From NCBI GenBank assembly GCA_025349905.2, contig MU624584.1, positions 1 to 46,307 of the forward strand: DNA of 46,307 bases, read 5' to 3'. The position numbers and the translations under genes are program-made. The notes under the pieces were generated by a model. The model saw only the letters and a program-made list of their open reading frames with translations, did not search any database and was not told the origin of the DNA. This DNA comes from Blastocladiella britannica. Its lineage: Eukaryota > Blastocladiomycota > Blastocladiomycetes > Blastocladiales > Blastocladiaceae. Below, piece by piece: positions 31,967-42,263 of the stretch (the stretch's first letter is position 1; each line of letters opens with the position of its first letter).

Positions 31967-33628
31967 ATGGGCAAAATCGATTGGGACGACGTTTTTTCGT
32001 ATGATACTTTCAAGACCGTCAAGTGCGTCGTATCTCCCCATTCTTGAAAGGTAGAGAAACAAACGTGCCAACGCTCGCTAAAACACAATGGAACAGAGTC
32101 CGCGACCGGCGCCTCGGGCTCCTGCACTATTTCTTCCTGGTCTCCATCTTTGCGTACATTGTCTACACCGTATGGAGCCAGCAGCTGTTTTTGCGCACGG
32201 AACCAGTGACGGGCGGCAGCATCCGCACCACGATCCTGCCCGGCGCTCTATCGGCAGCCGCTCCGGCGTACTGCAAGGCCGCTCCCGCAGGGTGCATGTA
32301 CCTTTCGTCGTCGCAGGTGACCCCCGCCGCTGAAGAGGGCACCATCTTTATTACTTCGCGGGTCAGCGTCACCATGGCCACCAATGTGTCCGACACCTGC
32401 AACCCGTACGTGCCCACGTCGCCGTCGTGCCAGCCGTCGTTCCCGAAATCGCAGGCCCAGACGTACTTTACCGCCAACATCGAGTCGTACACGCTCATGT
32501 CGGAGCACACGGTGCGCGGGTTCAGCACCGACGTGTCGTTCCGCAACGGCGTGCTGACGGGGTACATGCGCGACAATGCGGGCAAAGTGATCAGGGCGTT
32601 TGTACCCTTCGGCACCAAGGACGCGGACGTGGCGTCGATTGCGAGCCAGTCGGGGATCGACAAGGCGAACGTGGTGGTGCGTGGATCCACGGTCCCCGGC
32701 GACATCTTGACTGTGCAGGACATTTTGCTGGCCGCCAACATTACCAGCTTGGACAACCAGTCGACCAGCCCGAGCGCCAACCCGGGCGATTCGATGCGGT
32801 CCTCTGGGATAGTGCTTATTGGTATTGTTACTGTCTTCCCATTTAACGGGCTTAAACACACACTCAACCGACTTTCCTGGACAGGCATGATCGACTACCA
32901 CAACTCGGTCACCGATCCCAACACATTTACATACACGTACCGCTTCTATGCGATCGATGGCGCCGAGGCCAAGGTATTTTCAATCCTTTTTGATTCAATT
33001 TGATCGGACAGAACTAACACAAAGAAATAATCAGACACTGGAGAACCGGTACATTCCCACGGGCCCCGTGTCCTCGACCGCGTCGTTGCAGGAGTGGAAC
33101 CGGCACGGGATCCGCATCAAGTTTGTGCAAACGGGCAAAGTCGGTTCCTTCCAACTGATTGCGCTCCTGACCAACCTGGTGGCGTCGGTAGCGCTGTTCC
33201 GGATGGCCACATTGGTGGTAGAGATCCTGATGCTGTACGTGCTGCCCGAAAAGGCCGTGTACCAGCACTACAAGTACACGGTCACCGAGGACCTAAACCC
33301 GGACGACTCGATGAACCCGCTCAAGCGACTGCTTCATCGCGGCGGGCGCAGTACCGGAGCTACGCCCGCTTCATCGATCCGCGCTCCATCGCCCGCTTCC
33401 GGGGACCGGCTGGCGGACGCCAATGCGCGCGAGGCTGGAAGTGCTCTTGGTGGCGCTCCTGGTACCGCTGCTGCGACAACGGGAGTAACGCGATCACCTC
33501 CGATTTACAACCATGAAACGCCAACCGCGTCTTCGGCCGATCTCCTTGGCGGCCCAGCGCGGGTCTCGACTGCCCGCCTCAGTGGCTTGGAACTGGCCGA
33601 ACGTGGAGCTGCTCAGCCGCACCATTAG
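31967..33628 (+). CDS. P2X purinergic receptor (ATP-gated cation channel)
   Basis: Four exons: 31967-32022, 32097-32821, 32885-32973, 33035-33628; 487 aa. P2X receptors are trimeric ATP-gated cation channels with two membrane helices. The N-terminus carries the family YxTxK motif (YDTFK); TM1 is at ~26-47 (LLHYFFLVSIFAYIVYTV). A large ectodomain follows with only four Cys residues, fewer than the ten of vertebrate P2X. Removing intron 2 gives SGIVLIGMIDYHNSV, which matches the beta-strand before the NFR region. Then come RHGIRIKFVQTGKVG, TM2 (~331-360) and the trafficking motif YxxxK (YQHYK, 366-370). The cytosolic tail is Ser/Ala-rich. It may sit on the contractile vacuole or the plasma membrane. 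Confidence 0.88.
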
Positions 33629-33631
33629 TCG

Positions 33632-33667
33632 CTCTTGTTGCTCTTGTTGCTCTTGTTGCTCTTGTTG
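33632..33667. repeat. Four tandem copies of a 9-bp unit (CTCTTGTTG)
   Basis: Four perfect head-to-tail copies lie directly after the stop codon of the P2X gene, between it and the convergent PPP2R3C-like gene. They are noncoding in both accepted gene models. This is a minisatellite likely to vary between strains. Confidence 0.85.
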
Positions 33668-33741
33668 CTGTTCCCTTTTTGTTCATGTTGTCCTCGATTT
33701 GTCCCCTCAATATATCTCCGTCTCCCATAGAAGCGTTTAAT

Positions 33742-35357
33742 TCAAAACCGATTGTCCTCATTGTCGTCGCTCTCGTCTTCTACCTGGCCCTCATGCCCAG
33801 GCCCAACCCATTTGCCACCCACAAATACCGGCACCCTGAGACTCTTGTTGCCCTCATTACACGCGTCCTCGAACTGGTGCACGCCGTACAAGTCCACGAG
33901 CATGCGCACCACGCTACCGCCCATATCGCGCTTGACTACCGCCGAGATCGGAATCGACCTCTGTTGTTGCCTCTGACCAGGAGACAATTGAGGCACTCGC
34001 GGCGCGCCACACAAGTCCAGCACCAGCGAAATGGTATCTTCAACAGAACACCCGGCCGCCAACCCGATTGACTGCGCGGACGTCACCGCGTCGGTCGCGT
34101 ACGCGCGCACCATGGGCTCGGTGACGTGGCCGGTATGGTCGCGGTCCAGAACCGTCAGCATCCACTGCACGGAAGCCGGGCGGTGCACGTCCTTGGCTGC
34201 GAGCTGAAACGCCGCAAATGTGGGCCAGTCGAGGTACTCTTTGAGTGCCGACGGTGGCTTTGGTTCAGAGGTGATCCGGTTTCGGATCCGGCGCTGCTGG
34301 GCCGCATGGTGCATCAACGCATCGAGAAAGGTGGTGGTCAGGACACCGTTGCACATGCGCTCGGCCTCGGTGCGGGAAAGTGCGCCGTCGCGGTCGGTGT
34401 CGAGGGTATGGAACATGTCTGTATTTGATTGTTGTGATCTCACTGCAGGGCGAATTATCACAGTGGGAAATAGTAACATACCAAGTAACCGCGCCGCATC
34501 TTCGGTGCGAAACGCATCGCGCTTGACCGCCATATCAATCAGCACCGGGCTCGCCACCAGACTCGACATCTGGATCGGGAACCGCAGCACGCCCAGCGCC
34601 AGCTGGACGGTGGCCACTGCCACGTCGACGAGTTCCGGTGGAACGGCGCTGCGTGATTCCTTGGGTCCTCCCGAGGGGACCAGCGATTCGAGAGACGAGA
34701 CGCGGCTGGTGGATTGCGAGGACACGGGCGAGTCGGTGCGATATCGGTCCAGCATGACCCGTTGGAATGCCTTTTGTTTTTGCATGGATCTGCTTAGCGT
34801 GATCATTTTAAGAAAGTGGGACAGTACCTCCAGGGAAATCGATTTCCCATCCACGGACGCCGCTTCCAAGGCCACCATGAGCTCATTGACCGAATCTGTG
34901 CATTTTGTGTCAAATGTGCTTTCCAATAAACGGATAGCAATATGAAGGAGCGCACTTACTTAATTTCAAAACAAAATTGATCCATGGGAACCCGGCAATG
35001 CAATTCCCAGCACCTTTGGATGCCTTTGGAGTCCGCAGAAACACGCTCGTGGACAAAAATGGGCGGAACCGCGGTCCCAGCTCGGTGCGCATCTTTTTGA
35101 ATCGGTCCAGTGAAATCTGTATTCATTTCCATTTCCGTTGATATTGAATGCCCATAAGAGGGAGCGGACGAACGAACCGTCACGCGTTGCACGTCAATGT
35201 TGGGATCGTGGGGAGCGCACGCCATGGCCCACATGGACGTGATCTCATCGTCGCTCAGCACTGGGAACTCGGTTCGTTGCGCAGGGGGAAGCGGATCCGG
35301 TTCCCGACGCAGCTGATCCGTGTGCCACTCGTGCAGAAATTGTGCCACGTCCGGCAT
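33742..35357 (-). CDS. PP2A B''-type regulatory subunit (PPP2R3C/G5PR/FASS-like)
   Basis: Five exons (minus): 35357-35184, 35116-34960, 34895-34828, 34770-34482, 34418-33742; 454 aa, against 453 for human PPP2R3C. Splicing rebuilds a family-like N-terminal half: QRISLDRFKKMRTELGPRF, then STSVFLR and PWINFVLKL. The C-terminal half has a canonical EF-hand loop DTDRDGALSRTE at ~236-247, a second imperfect loop (DRDHTGHVTEPM) and SVVRMLVDLYGVHQFED, matching the TILIDLNG region of PPP2R3C. The animal and plant relatives (G5PR, TON2/FASS) target PP2A to centrosomal or cortical microtubule sites. The third intron (57 bp) is in frame and stop-free, so a longer isoform is possible. Confidence 0.8.
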
Positions 35358-35409
35358 TTCAGTAATATTTTTTTTATGGAGTTAGTTAGTGAAAAAAGAG
35401 AGAATATTT

Positions 35410-37227
35410 TTACAAAATCGTGACTTTGATCCCAACCGACTTCTGCCACCGATCCACCGCGGTCTCCCTCGCAGGCTCAAGCCTGAAGAGTTCTTTCCAC
35501 ACTTTAAGAGTGGCCCACGAAATGGTCAGCGGCAGCTCGGACGCGATCCACCAGTCCACCGTCTCCCACAGTCCCTCCGACGTCACTTCGTCAAGGATAT
35601 CGGCCGAGTACCGCACCGGCATCCCCGACTGGTGCAGCCACCAGTTGAGCACCTGTAATTCGGCATTACGTGACGGCTCGTCCATGCTTGCCGCCGAGTA
35701 GACGGGGGTGATCCCGTACTCTGGGAGGCCGACAAAGATAAACCAGTCCAAAACCGCGATCGAACCGGCCGCGGATGCCCGATCGATGGCGTCCGGACTG
35801 GACACGAACGGCACCAAGTCCGGCTCACTTGCGTGCCGCTGTGCCCACCAGTCAAGGGTCGGCACGGCCTGGCGCTGCAAGTCGGTGAGTGCCACGGCCG
35901 AGCACGGTACCGGACGGCGTCCACGGCACAGCTCGGCGACCCAGTCCAGAACCGCCAACTGCCCCGCTCTGGACGCGGCATCGACGGCATTAGCGGTAAA
36001 GTACGATACGAAATCAGGAACCACCGTATTGCACCACTGCAGCATTTCCAAGTGCCCGCGCGAGCACAGCATGGCCAGTATCGCCGGGTCCGTGAGCGTT
36101 TCCGTCAAGTCCATTTTCTTGACGGCCGTGAACCACGCTAGCGACGCTGGGTTGCCGCCCAATAACGACCGCTTGACTCCCAGCGCCAGCTCGTCGTTGC
36201 GAATTCCACCAGCTGTGGCCGTGGACGACCACCATTCAAGAACCCCGATATGGGCGTGCCGCGCGGCTATTTCCAACGAAAGCATCCCGAGCGACCGCAT
36301 CAGCGACACTGCTTGTTGCCGGGATATGGAGTGCACGTCGCACCAGAACTGCAACAGGTCGGCTCGGCCGCGTTGCGAGAGCTGCGAGAATGCCTGGTAG
36401 TGACCGGCCCTGGCGTTGGCGTGAGCAGTTGGGGAGTAGATGCGGCGCACGTTGTCCATTGGCAGGCAGGAGAGCACGTCGACCCACCACGAGACGATGC
36501 GTTCCTCTTCTCCATCGTGGTCAGGAGAAAACAAGTCGGCGCACGTGGCCGGGCCCGACTCGGATATGCACCATTGCACGATGCTGCTGAACCCTCTACG
36601 GGCCAGTATGCCCAAAAACCCGCCACCAGACAGGCCGGTCAGAGGCGCTCCGACGCGGTCCCCCGTCGCGACCCACCACTGGAACGCCTCAAGATTTTCG
36701 GCCCGGACCAGCGCGGTGCGTGCCGCCGGAATCACACTTTTCACGACCACATCGCACCGGTCCTGGTCGCTCCACTCTTCAGCCAAAAATTTCACCCACC
36801 AGTCCAGAACGGATGCGGTCGAGCCCAGCACCAAGCAGGCAGTGACGTCGACCAGCATGCCAACGCGGTGTCGTCTCAGGTACTCGAGCACTTGCGTGTG
36901 ACCTGCGGCGGTCGCGGCCTCGACCGCGTACTGGGTCGAGACGCATAGGTCGCGGTGGATCGGTAGCCCGCACTGGCGCCGGCGCTCGAGTAAGTCGGTG
37001 CGGCCGGCGGCGGCCGCTTGCGCTGGTGCAAAACTTATGTCAAGTTGCAGCGCGATCGTGGGCAGGAGTGGCATAACGTCCAGGTCCGTGCCGTAAACCG
37101 ATAGCAATCGGTACAGGTCGGTAGGGCGGACTACTTGCTCCTTCAGGTACTCGCGCGAGACGGAGCGCAAGAGTGCGCGCGCCGCATGGGCGAGGATCCG
37201 GTCGACCACGGTGATTGGCAGCAACAT
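35410..37227 (-). CDS. WW-ended repeat protein 2 (ankyrin-like solenoid)
   Basis: A single exon of 605 aa, a paralogue in layout of the gene at 29163-31088. It begins MLLPITVVDRILAHAARAL, an F-box-like start. Repeats follow of the kind DAASRAGQLAVLDWV, AIDRASAAGSIAVLDWF and NAELQVLNWWLHQSGMPVRY; many units end in WW or W plus an aromatic and the next begins with a YSA/YT-type segment. The middle contains TGLSGGGFLGILARRGFSS. No enzyme motif is present. The pair lie on the same strand about 4.3 kb apart with the Fanzor remnant, P2X and PPP2R3C-like genes between them, so simple tandem duplication followed by insertion or rearrangement is possible. Confidence 0.8.
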   Translation of the reverse strand: MLLPITVVDRILAHAARALLRSVSREYLKEQVVRPTDLYRLLSVYGTDLDVMPLLPTIALQLDISFAPAQAAAAGRTDLLERRRQCGLPIHRDLCVSTQYAVEAATAAGHTQVLEYLRRHRVGMLVDVTACLVLGSTASVLDWWVKFLAEEWSDQDRCDVVVKSVIPAARTALVRAENLEAFQWWVATGDRVGAPLTGLSGGGFLGILARRGFSSIVQWCISESGPATCADLFSPDHDGEEERIVSWWVDVLSCLPMDNVRRIYSPTAHANARAGHYQAFSQLSQRGRADLLQFWCDVHSISRQQAVSLMRSLGMLSLEIAARHAHIGVLEWWSSTATAGGIRNDELALGVKRSLLGGNPASLAWFTAVKKMDLTETLTDPAILAMLCSRGHLEMLQWCNTVVPDFVSYFTANAVDAASRAGQLAVLDWVAELCRGRRPVPCSAVALTDLQRQAVPTLDWWAQRHASEPDLVPFVSSPDAIDRASAAGSIAVLDWFIFVGLPEYGITPVYSAASMDEPSRNAELQVLNWWLHQSGMPVRYSADILDEVTSEGLWETVDWWIASELPLTISWATLKVWKELFRLEPARETAVDRWQKSVGIKVTIL

Positions 37228-37274
37228 TTTAATGTATGTATAAAATTCTATTGCGTTGAAGGGAAAAATAGGGA

Positions 37275-40200
37275 TCAGGCCGTGCGGAACGTGTGCATGG
37301 CCGGCAGCACGCCGGCAAAGTACGCGTCGCGGATCTTGCCGCGCTGTTTCTCGAGCAACCGGGACCGAGCGAGCATCCCCGGCGCCAGGAACACGATCGA
37401 GTCAATGGCCAGCATGTGCACGCGGTGCACGTCCAGCACGATTGGCGGCGCTGCGCACAGGTACGGCATGCTGCCGTCGGCGGCCATGGGGATCGTCACG
37501 CCCGTAACCTCGTCCTCGCCGCACGTGGCCTCGGGAATCACTTCGACCACCACCACCAGCGTCGGGTCGTCATTGGGTTTCGTGGGGGGCATCAGGAACG
37601 CCACCGCGTCGTCGATGGCCTCGTGGGCGCGTGTCACAGTGGCCTCGATATCGTGGGCGAAATGCAGCAGTGGGCCCACGCGTAGCACGTCCGAGACGCG
37701 GCCGAGCGAGAACAGGTGCGGCGGCGAGGACGACGACGGCGATTGCGACCCGTCACCAATGAACCCGATCTGGCCCGTGCGGTGGAACGCCATGGTCGGC
37801 GGGAACCCAGAGAGGCCCGAGACAAAATCGTCGCCGTGCGCCATGCCAGGAAGCACGCCGTCGGCCGCAAACGTCGACGCCACCAGCACCTCGCCCAGCT
37901 GGTTGGACGACATCACCGCGCCCGTGACCGGGTCCACAATCACCGCAGTGGTGCCAGGGACCAGTGACCCCGACGACGTGAGTTGGACAATGGAAGAAGC
38001 ACTGCGGCGCAGGTCCTCGGCCGACTGTGGTGGGGCCACAAATTCCACGAACCCGCGCCGGAGCGCCGGCAACGACAGCGCCGCCGACGACAGCGGGCCC
38101 GGGTTGCCCGTGACCATGCAGTTGCCGGCGGTCGACAGCGCCACCACCGCGGTCGGCAGCGCCAGGTGCTGCAGGGGGGACCCACGACCATTGTCGCGTG
38201 CCACCAGCAGGTGCTGCAGCGACGCGAGCACGCCGGCGACCTGGTCCAGCGACTGCGGGAACGACTCGGCGAGGTACTCGAGCATGGGTCCCGTCATGAA
38301 CGCGGCCTTGATCCCATAAGTCGGGATGGCGTCCAGCAGCAAGTCGGGTGACTGCGCAAACAACTGCGGCGGCAACAGGACCGTCGTGGACCCGCAGTAG
38401 ACGCCCGCCGTCACGCCAAACAAGAACCCGAGCGACGACTGCGTGCGCACCGACGACAGCACGTGGGTCGCGTGGCCGAGCTGCAGGTTGTTGGACAAAG
38501 CCTGCGTCATTTCCAGCAGCCGCAGGTGGGAAATGCGCGTGACGGTGCGCGTCATTTCCGAGTCGTAGTGGACCTGCAGCAGCGCCGGAATGTCGCGGTT
38601 GAGCAGGTACTTGTCGTCGAGCCGGAGCCCATCGGCTCCCAGAGTCTTGGCCGACTTGGCCGACTCGGTGTTGTGCACCGTGGGCAGCCCGACGCGCGCA
38701 TCGCCTCCCGTGGACGCCGCGTACCGCTTGACCGCCGACAAGAAGACTTTGGACTTGAGGATCTCTTCGGCCGGGTCATTGCACAAGATCGCCTGCACGT
38801 TGAGGTCAGTACAGAGCGACACGAGCGCCGGCACATCCTCTTCGATGCGCATCATGTCTGGGATGGTGGTGGGGATGGCGATGATGCCAGCATAGATGCA
38901 TGCGTGAACTGCCACCACAAAATCGATGCCTTGTATCATTTAACGATGCGTCAGTTGTTTGAATCTGCAAAAATTTGCAAGGAAAATGAAAAGAACATAC
39001 TGTGCGTGTACAAGAGCAGGCAGTGGTCGCCAGCACGAATGCCCTTCTTGGTCAGCAGCGATGCCAGTGCACTGATCTTGTTGGCGAGCTTCTTCCAAGT
39101 GTACGGCTTGGGCGCCCCACCGGCCTCGGGCGACAATGCTATGTACGCGTCCTTTTCGGCCGACGACGACTTGGACGCGCGGTACGCAATCAAGTCGGCC
39201 ATGCACCGGTACTTGATCTCGCCCGGCAGCTCGCGCTGGACCACGGCCGAGTGCGGGCCGGGAGCGGGCGCGGGGGACGGCATCAGCGCGCCGGGCATGG
39301 CGGTACGCGGAGGCAAGGCCGATGTGTGCACCGACGCCCACAGCGGCGAGAGCGACGCGGCCGCGCGCTTGACGAGGCCCGGGATCAGGCGGCCGTGCGC
39401 GCGCGGGAGCGTGCCGGGCGAGTAAAACATGATCGAGAAGCATCGCAAGCCCAGCACCTCGTGCATGACGGCGATCGCGGAGGTGGCCACCGACGCCAGC
39501 TCAGCCGCCGACCGCGTAGTCTCGCACACAAACACGGGCAAGAACGCCGGCACATCGTGTGCGCCGGTCGATGCTGCCGCCACGGTCGGTAGAGATGACG
39601 AGGGCACTGTGAACAGGCACGCGCCCGTGACGCCCTTGATGAGGGCCGACAGCGTCGCGGTTACGTCCGACGGGAAGTGCAAGATGGGCGAGGGAGACTC
39701 GCCCGCGGCAATGGCCGTGCGACCCGCGAGCGGGGTCATGTCCACGAGAATGTCGGACACGCGGCCCACGACCACCAGCACCTGGCCATCAATCAGGGCG
39801 CCAATCAAGCCGGTGCGCACATAGACGCGCGGAGACGGTGTCATTGACCCGTCGTCCTGCACATGTAGCGGGCGCTGTCCAAACGTGTGCTGCGAGTTGT
39901 TGTCGGCAAAGGACATGCCATCGGATGCCGGAGACGCAACGTAGATCTCGCCGAGGGTGTTGGGCTTTTCCAGGACGCGCGGCGCCGACCGCGCAACGAT
40001 GGCAATGGACGCCAATGGTGCAGGTCTGTAACATTTTTACCCTATGGTGAGTTAAACCGACAAAAGCGAGAAACGAAAATGAAAAACATACAAGCCAACA
40101 GCACTGGCAGCCACGGCGCCGGGAGGGGACCCTTGCGTCGTGGGCTCGCCGTCAATCAGCACAACCTGGCCCTTGCGAAGACTGGCACGGTCGAGCAGCA

Positions 40201-42154
40201 CGCCGCCAACGCTTTCGGCCGCCACCGAGTCTGGAGCGGCATCGCGGAAGGCAAGCGCCAGGCCTGCCAGTTCCGGGATCGCAACCACGGGCACAAACAA
40301 GTTGGCGATCTGGTCAGGCCGCAGGAATGGCGCAAGTTTTTGCGCCGCCACTGCCAGCACCGCCGGGTGCAGGACAGCGTCGTCCACCAGCACCGCCCGC
40401 AGCCGGCGCAGCTCGTCAGGAGACGGCACCGCGCCGGCAGCAGTGACAATGATCGAGAGCCGGTCCACGTCGGACGGCGCTAAGGCCGTGACCGTGACGC
40501 GGTGCTGCGCGAGCAAGTACAGCCAAACACCACCCACCTCGACGATCGACGGCGAGGGCCCGATCACCACGGCCGCACCGGCGTACAGCGAGTGCAGAAC
40601 CAGCGCGGCGCCAAACCCGCGGTACTCGTGCGTGGTGAACACCACATCCGCGTCGCTGCGCAGCGGGACCGCCAGCTGCATCGCGTGCAGCTGCGACAAC
40701 AATGCGGCGTGCGGGACAGCCACCCCACGCAGCTTACCAGCCGGGTGCCAGCAGTAGTCGAGCAGCGCGGGCACATCGGGCGATGGCGTTTGATCGAGAC
40801 CCACAAGCGCGGGGGCCGTTCCGGGCGCCATGGGTGGGAACACGGACAGTGTATCCCACATTTCAACGTGTGCCGGAACCGCCACTCCGCGTGCCAGGGC
40901 GTCGGCATGCAGCATGCGCAGCGTGGCGTCGGTGGAGAGCAAAAGACGCGTGGCGGTGGGGCGTGCCGACAATATAAAGTCGAGCTCGAGGCCGTGGTCC
41001 TCCATGAGCGCCCACAGCGGCACAGGGACAGCGGTCTTGCCCGCGAGCCATACCGCCATCAGGGCCGTGACGAGCTCGGCCAGCTCGGACCGGCGGTACA
41101 CGAGCACCACATGCGAAGCAGCCGACATGTCCGCGGCACCGTCCTGGAACTGGGGCGGCAGCTCACTTGCGCCCGTGTGCTTGGCAATGTGCGGGGCCAT
41201 GGCGCGCGCCTTCTCCCATAGCTCTGCGTAGGTGACGGCGGCAACGGTGGTGCCGGCTGCGTCCAGCACGCGCATGGCCGGTGCCGTCGGGGTGGCGGCG
41301 GCGCGTGCGGCCATCAGGGCCGGCAGAGATGGGAACGATGCCAGGGGCCGGCGTGTGGTGGGATCGACCAGGGGCGCGGCGGGGAGGCGCGGGTTGGTGG
41401 GTGGCTGCTGGTGTGTGTAGTGCTCCAGCGCGTCAAGGGGCGCCGACATGAGCAGGGCCTGCGACTGCTGCTGCTGTTGCTGGTGACCGCTGCTGTAGCT
41501 GTGCTGGTGCTGGAGCTGGTGGAGCTGCTGCTGTTGTTGTTGCTGTTGCGAGTACGAGAATGACTCGTACGGCGAGCCCGAGCCATAGTCAGATCCGGGC
41601 GTGTTTGCTTTTTTTGAGGGGTAGTGCAGTGAGTGCGCGTGGCGTATGAGGTAAAAAAGTAACGTACCGTCCAGACGCGCCGTCGAGTCGAGCAGGGACC
41701 GGCGCTTGGCGGCCACGGACGGAGTCAGCGAGGCGCCGAGAAGCGACTGCATGGCGGCCGGAGCGGCCGGTGGCGACAGAGGGATGGCCATGCGGTCCGA
41801 GGTACCGTCAGGCGTCGCGTCCGAGGCAGTGATAGTGGCGCTCACGCTGGCGTCGGTGGTACTGGCGCTGGCGTTGGGGTTGGCGGCAGCATTGTCGTAT
41901 AACACGACGGTACGGCGCTTGGACGACTTGAAGACCACGTCGGTGGCGACGGCCGAGGTGACGGGCGCGGCGGCGGCGGTATGACGGTCCATGAGCATCG
42001 TACGCGACTGGACATAGTGCGAGGCACGGGCCGACGGGTCGTCGAGCACGGCGTGGTCGAGGCGGATCAGGTCGCGCTGGAGGGCGAGTGGCAGCTCCGA
42101 GAAGGACGCCGGCGACGTCGACGGCACCAGGGACGACGACATTGGGTCGGCCAT
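37275..42154 (-). CDS. DIP2-like protein with two AMP-binding (adenylate-forming) domains
   Basis: Four exons (minus): 42154-41668, 41607-40092, 40025-39001, 38929-37275; 1560 aa, the size of animal DIP2 and the fungal Cmr2/mug62 group. The N-terminal LPLALQRDLIRLDHAVL region resembles a DMAP1-binding domain. A Ser- and Gln-rich linker (poly-Q at about nt 41460-41560) precedes the first adenylate-forming domain (SFPSLPALMAARA, YAELWEKARAMA, DYCWHPAGKLRGVAVPHAALL). A second one follows (YTWKKLANKISALASLLTKK, DHCLLLYTHSIDFVVAVHAC restored across intron 3, LGEVLVAST). DIP2 proteins are linked to diacylglycerol and lipid homeostasis; substrate and activity here are inferred. The ATG at 42154 was preferred to longer in-frame options. 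Confidence 0.85.
41460..41560. repeat. CAG/CAA-rich stretch encoding poly-Gln in the DIP2-like protein
   Basis: On the minus (coding) strand this region is a mix of CAG and CAA codons with interspersed His, Leu and Ser. It forms the Gln-rich linker between the N-terminal domain and the first adenylate-forming domain. It is likely length-polymorphic. Confidence 0.75.
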
Positions 42155-42263
42155 TTTTTTTTTGCTTTGCTTTATCCTTTCGTGGCGAAGGAGTCTTTCT
42201 TCAGTTCTCTTTGAAAACTCTCGAGATCTCAACTTTGGCTGCTTGAATGGTTTAACCTGCGGA
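42155..42263. promoter_or_regulatory. Divergent spacer between DIP2-like and YEATS2-like genes
   Basis: 109 bp between start codons. A T10 tract abuts the DIP2-like start, forming an A-tract leader on its strand. No TATA box or recognisable factor site is seen. Confidence 0.4.

Noticed and set aside
33632..33667. CRISPR-like or functional repeat array
   Set aside because: The units are 9 bp with no spacers; this is a simple tandem repeat in a eukaryotic 3' region.
37135..38319. + strand open frame of 394 codons
   Set aside because: It is antisense to the DIP2-like gene and the start of WW-repeat protein 2. Composition is Ser/Thr/Arg-rich with no family resemblance.
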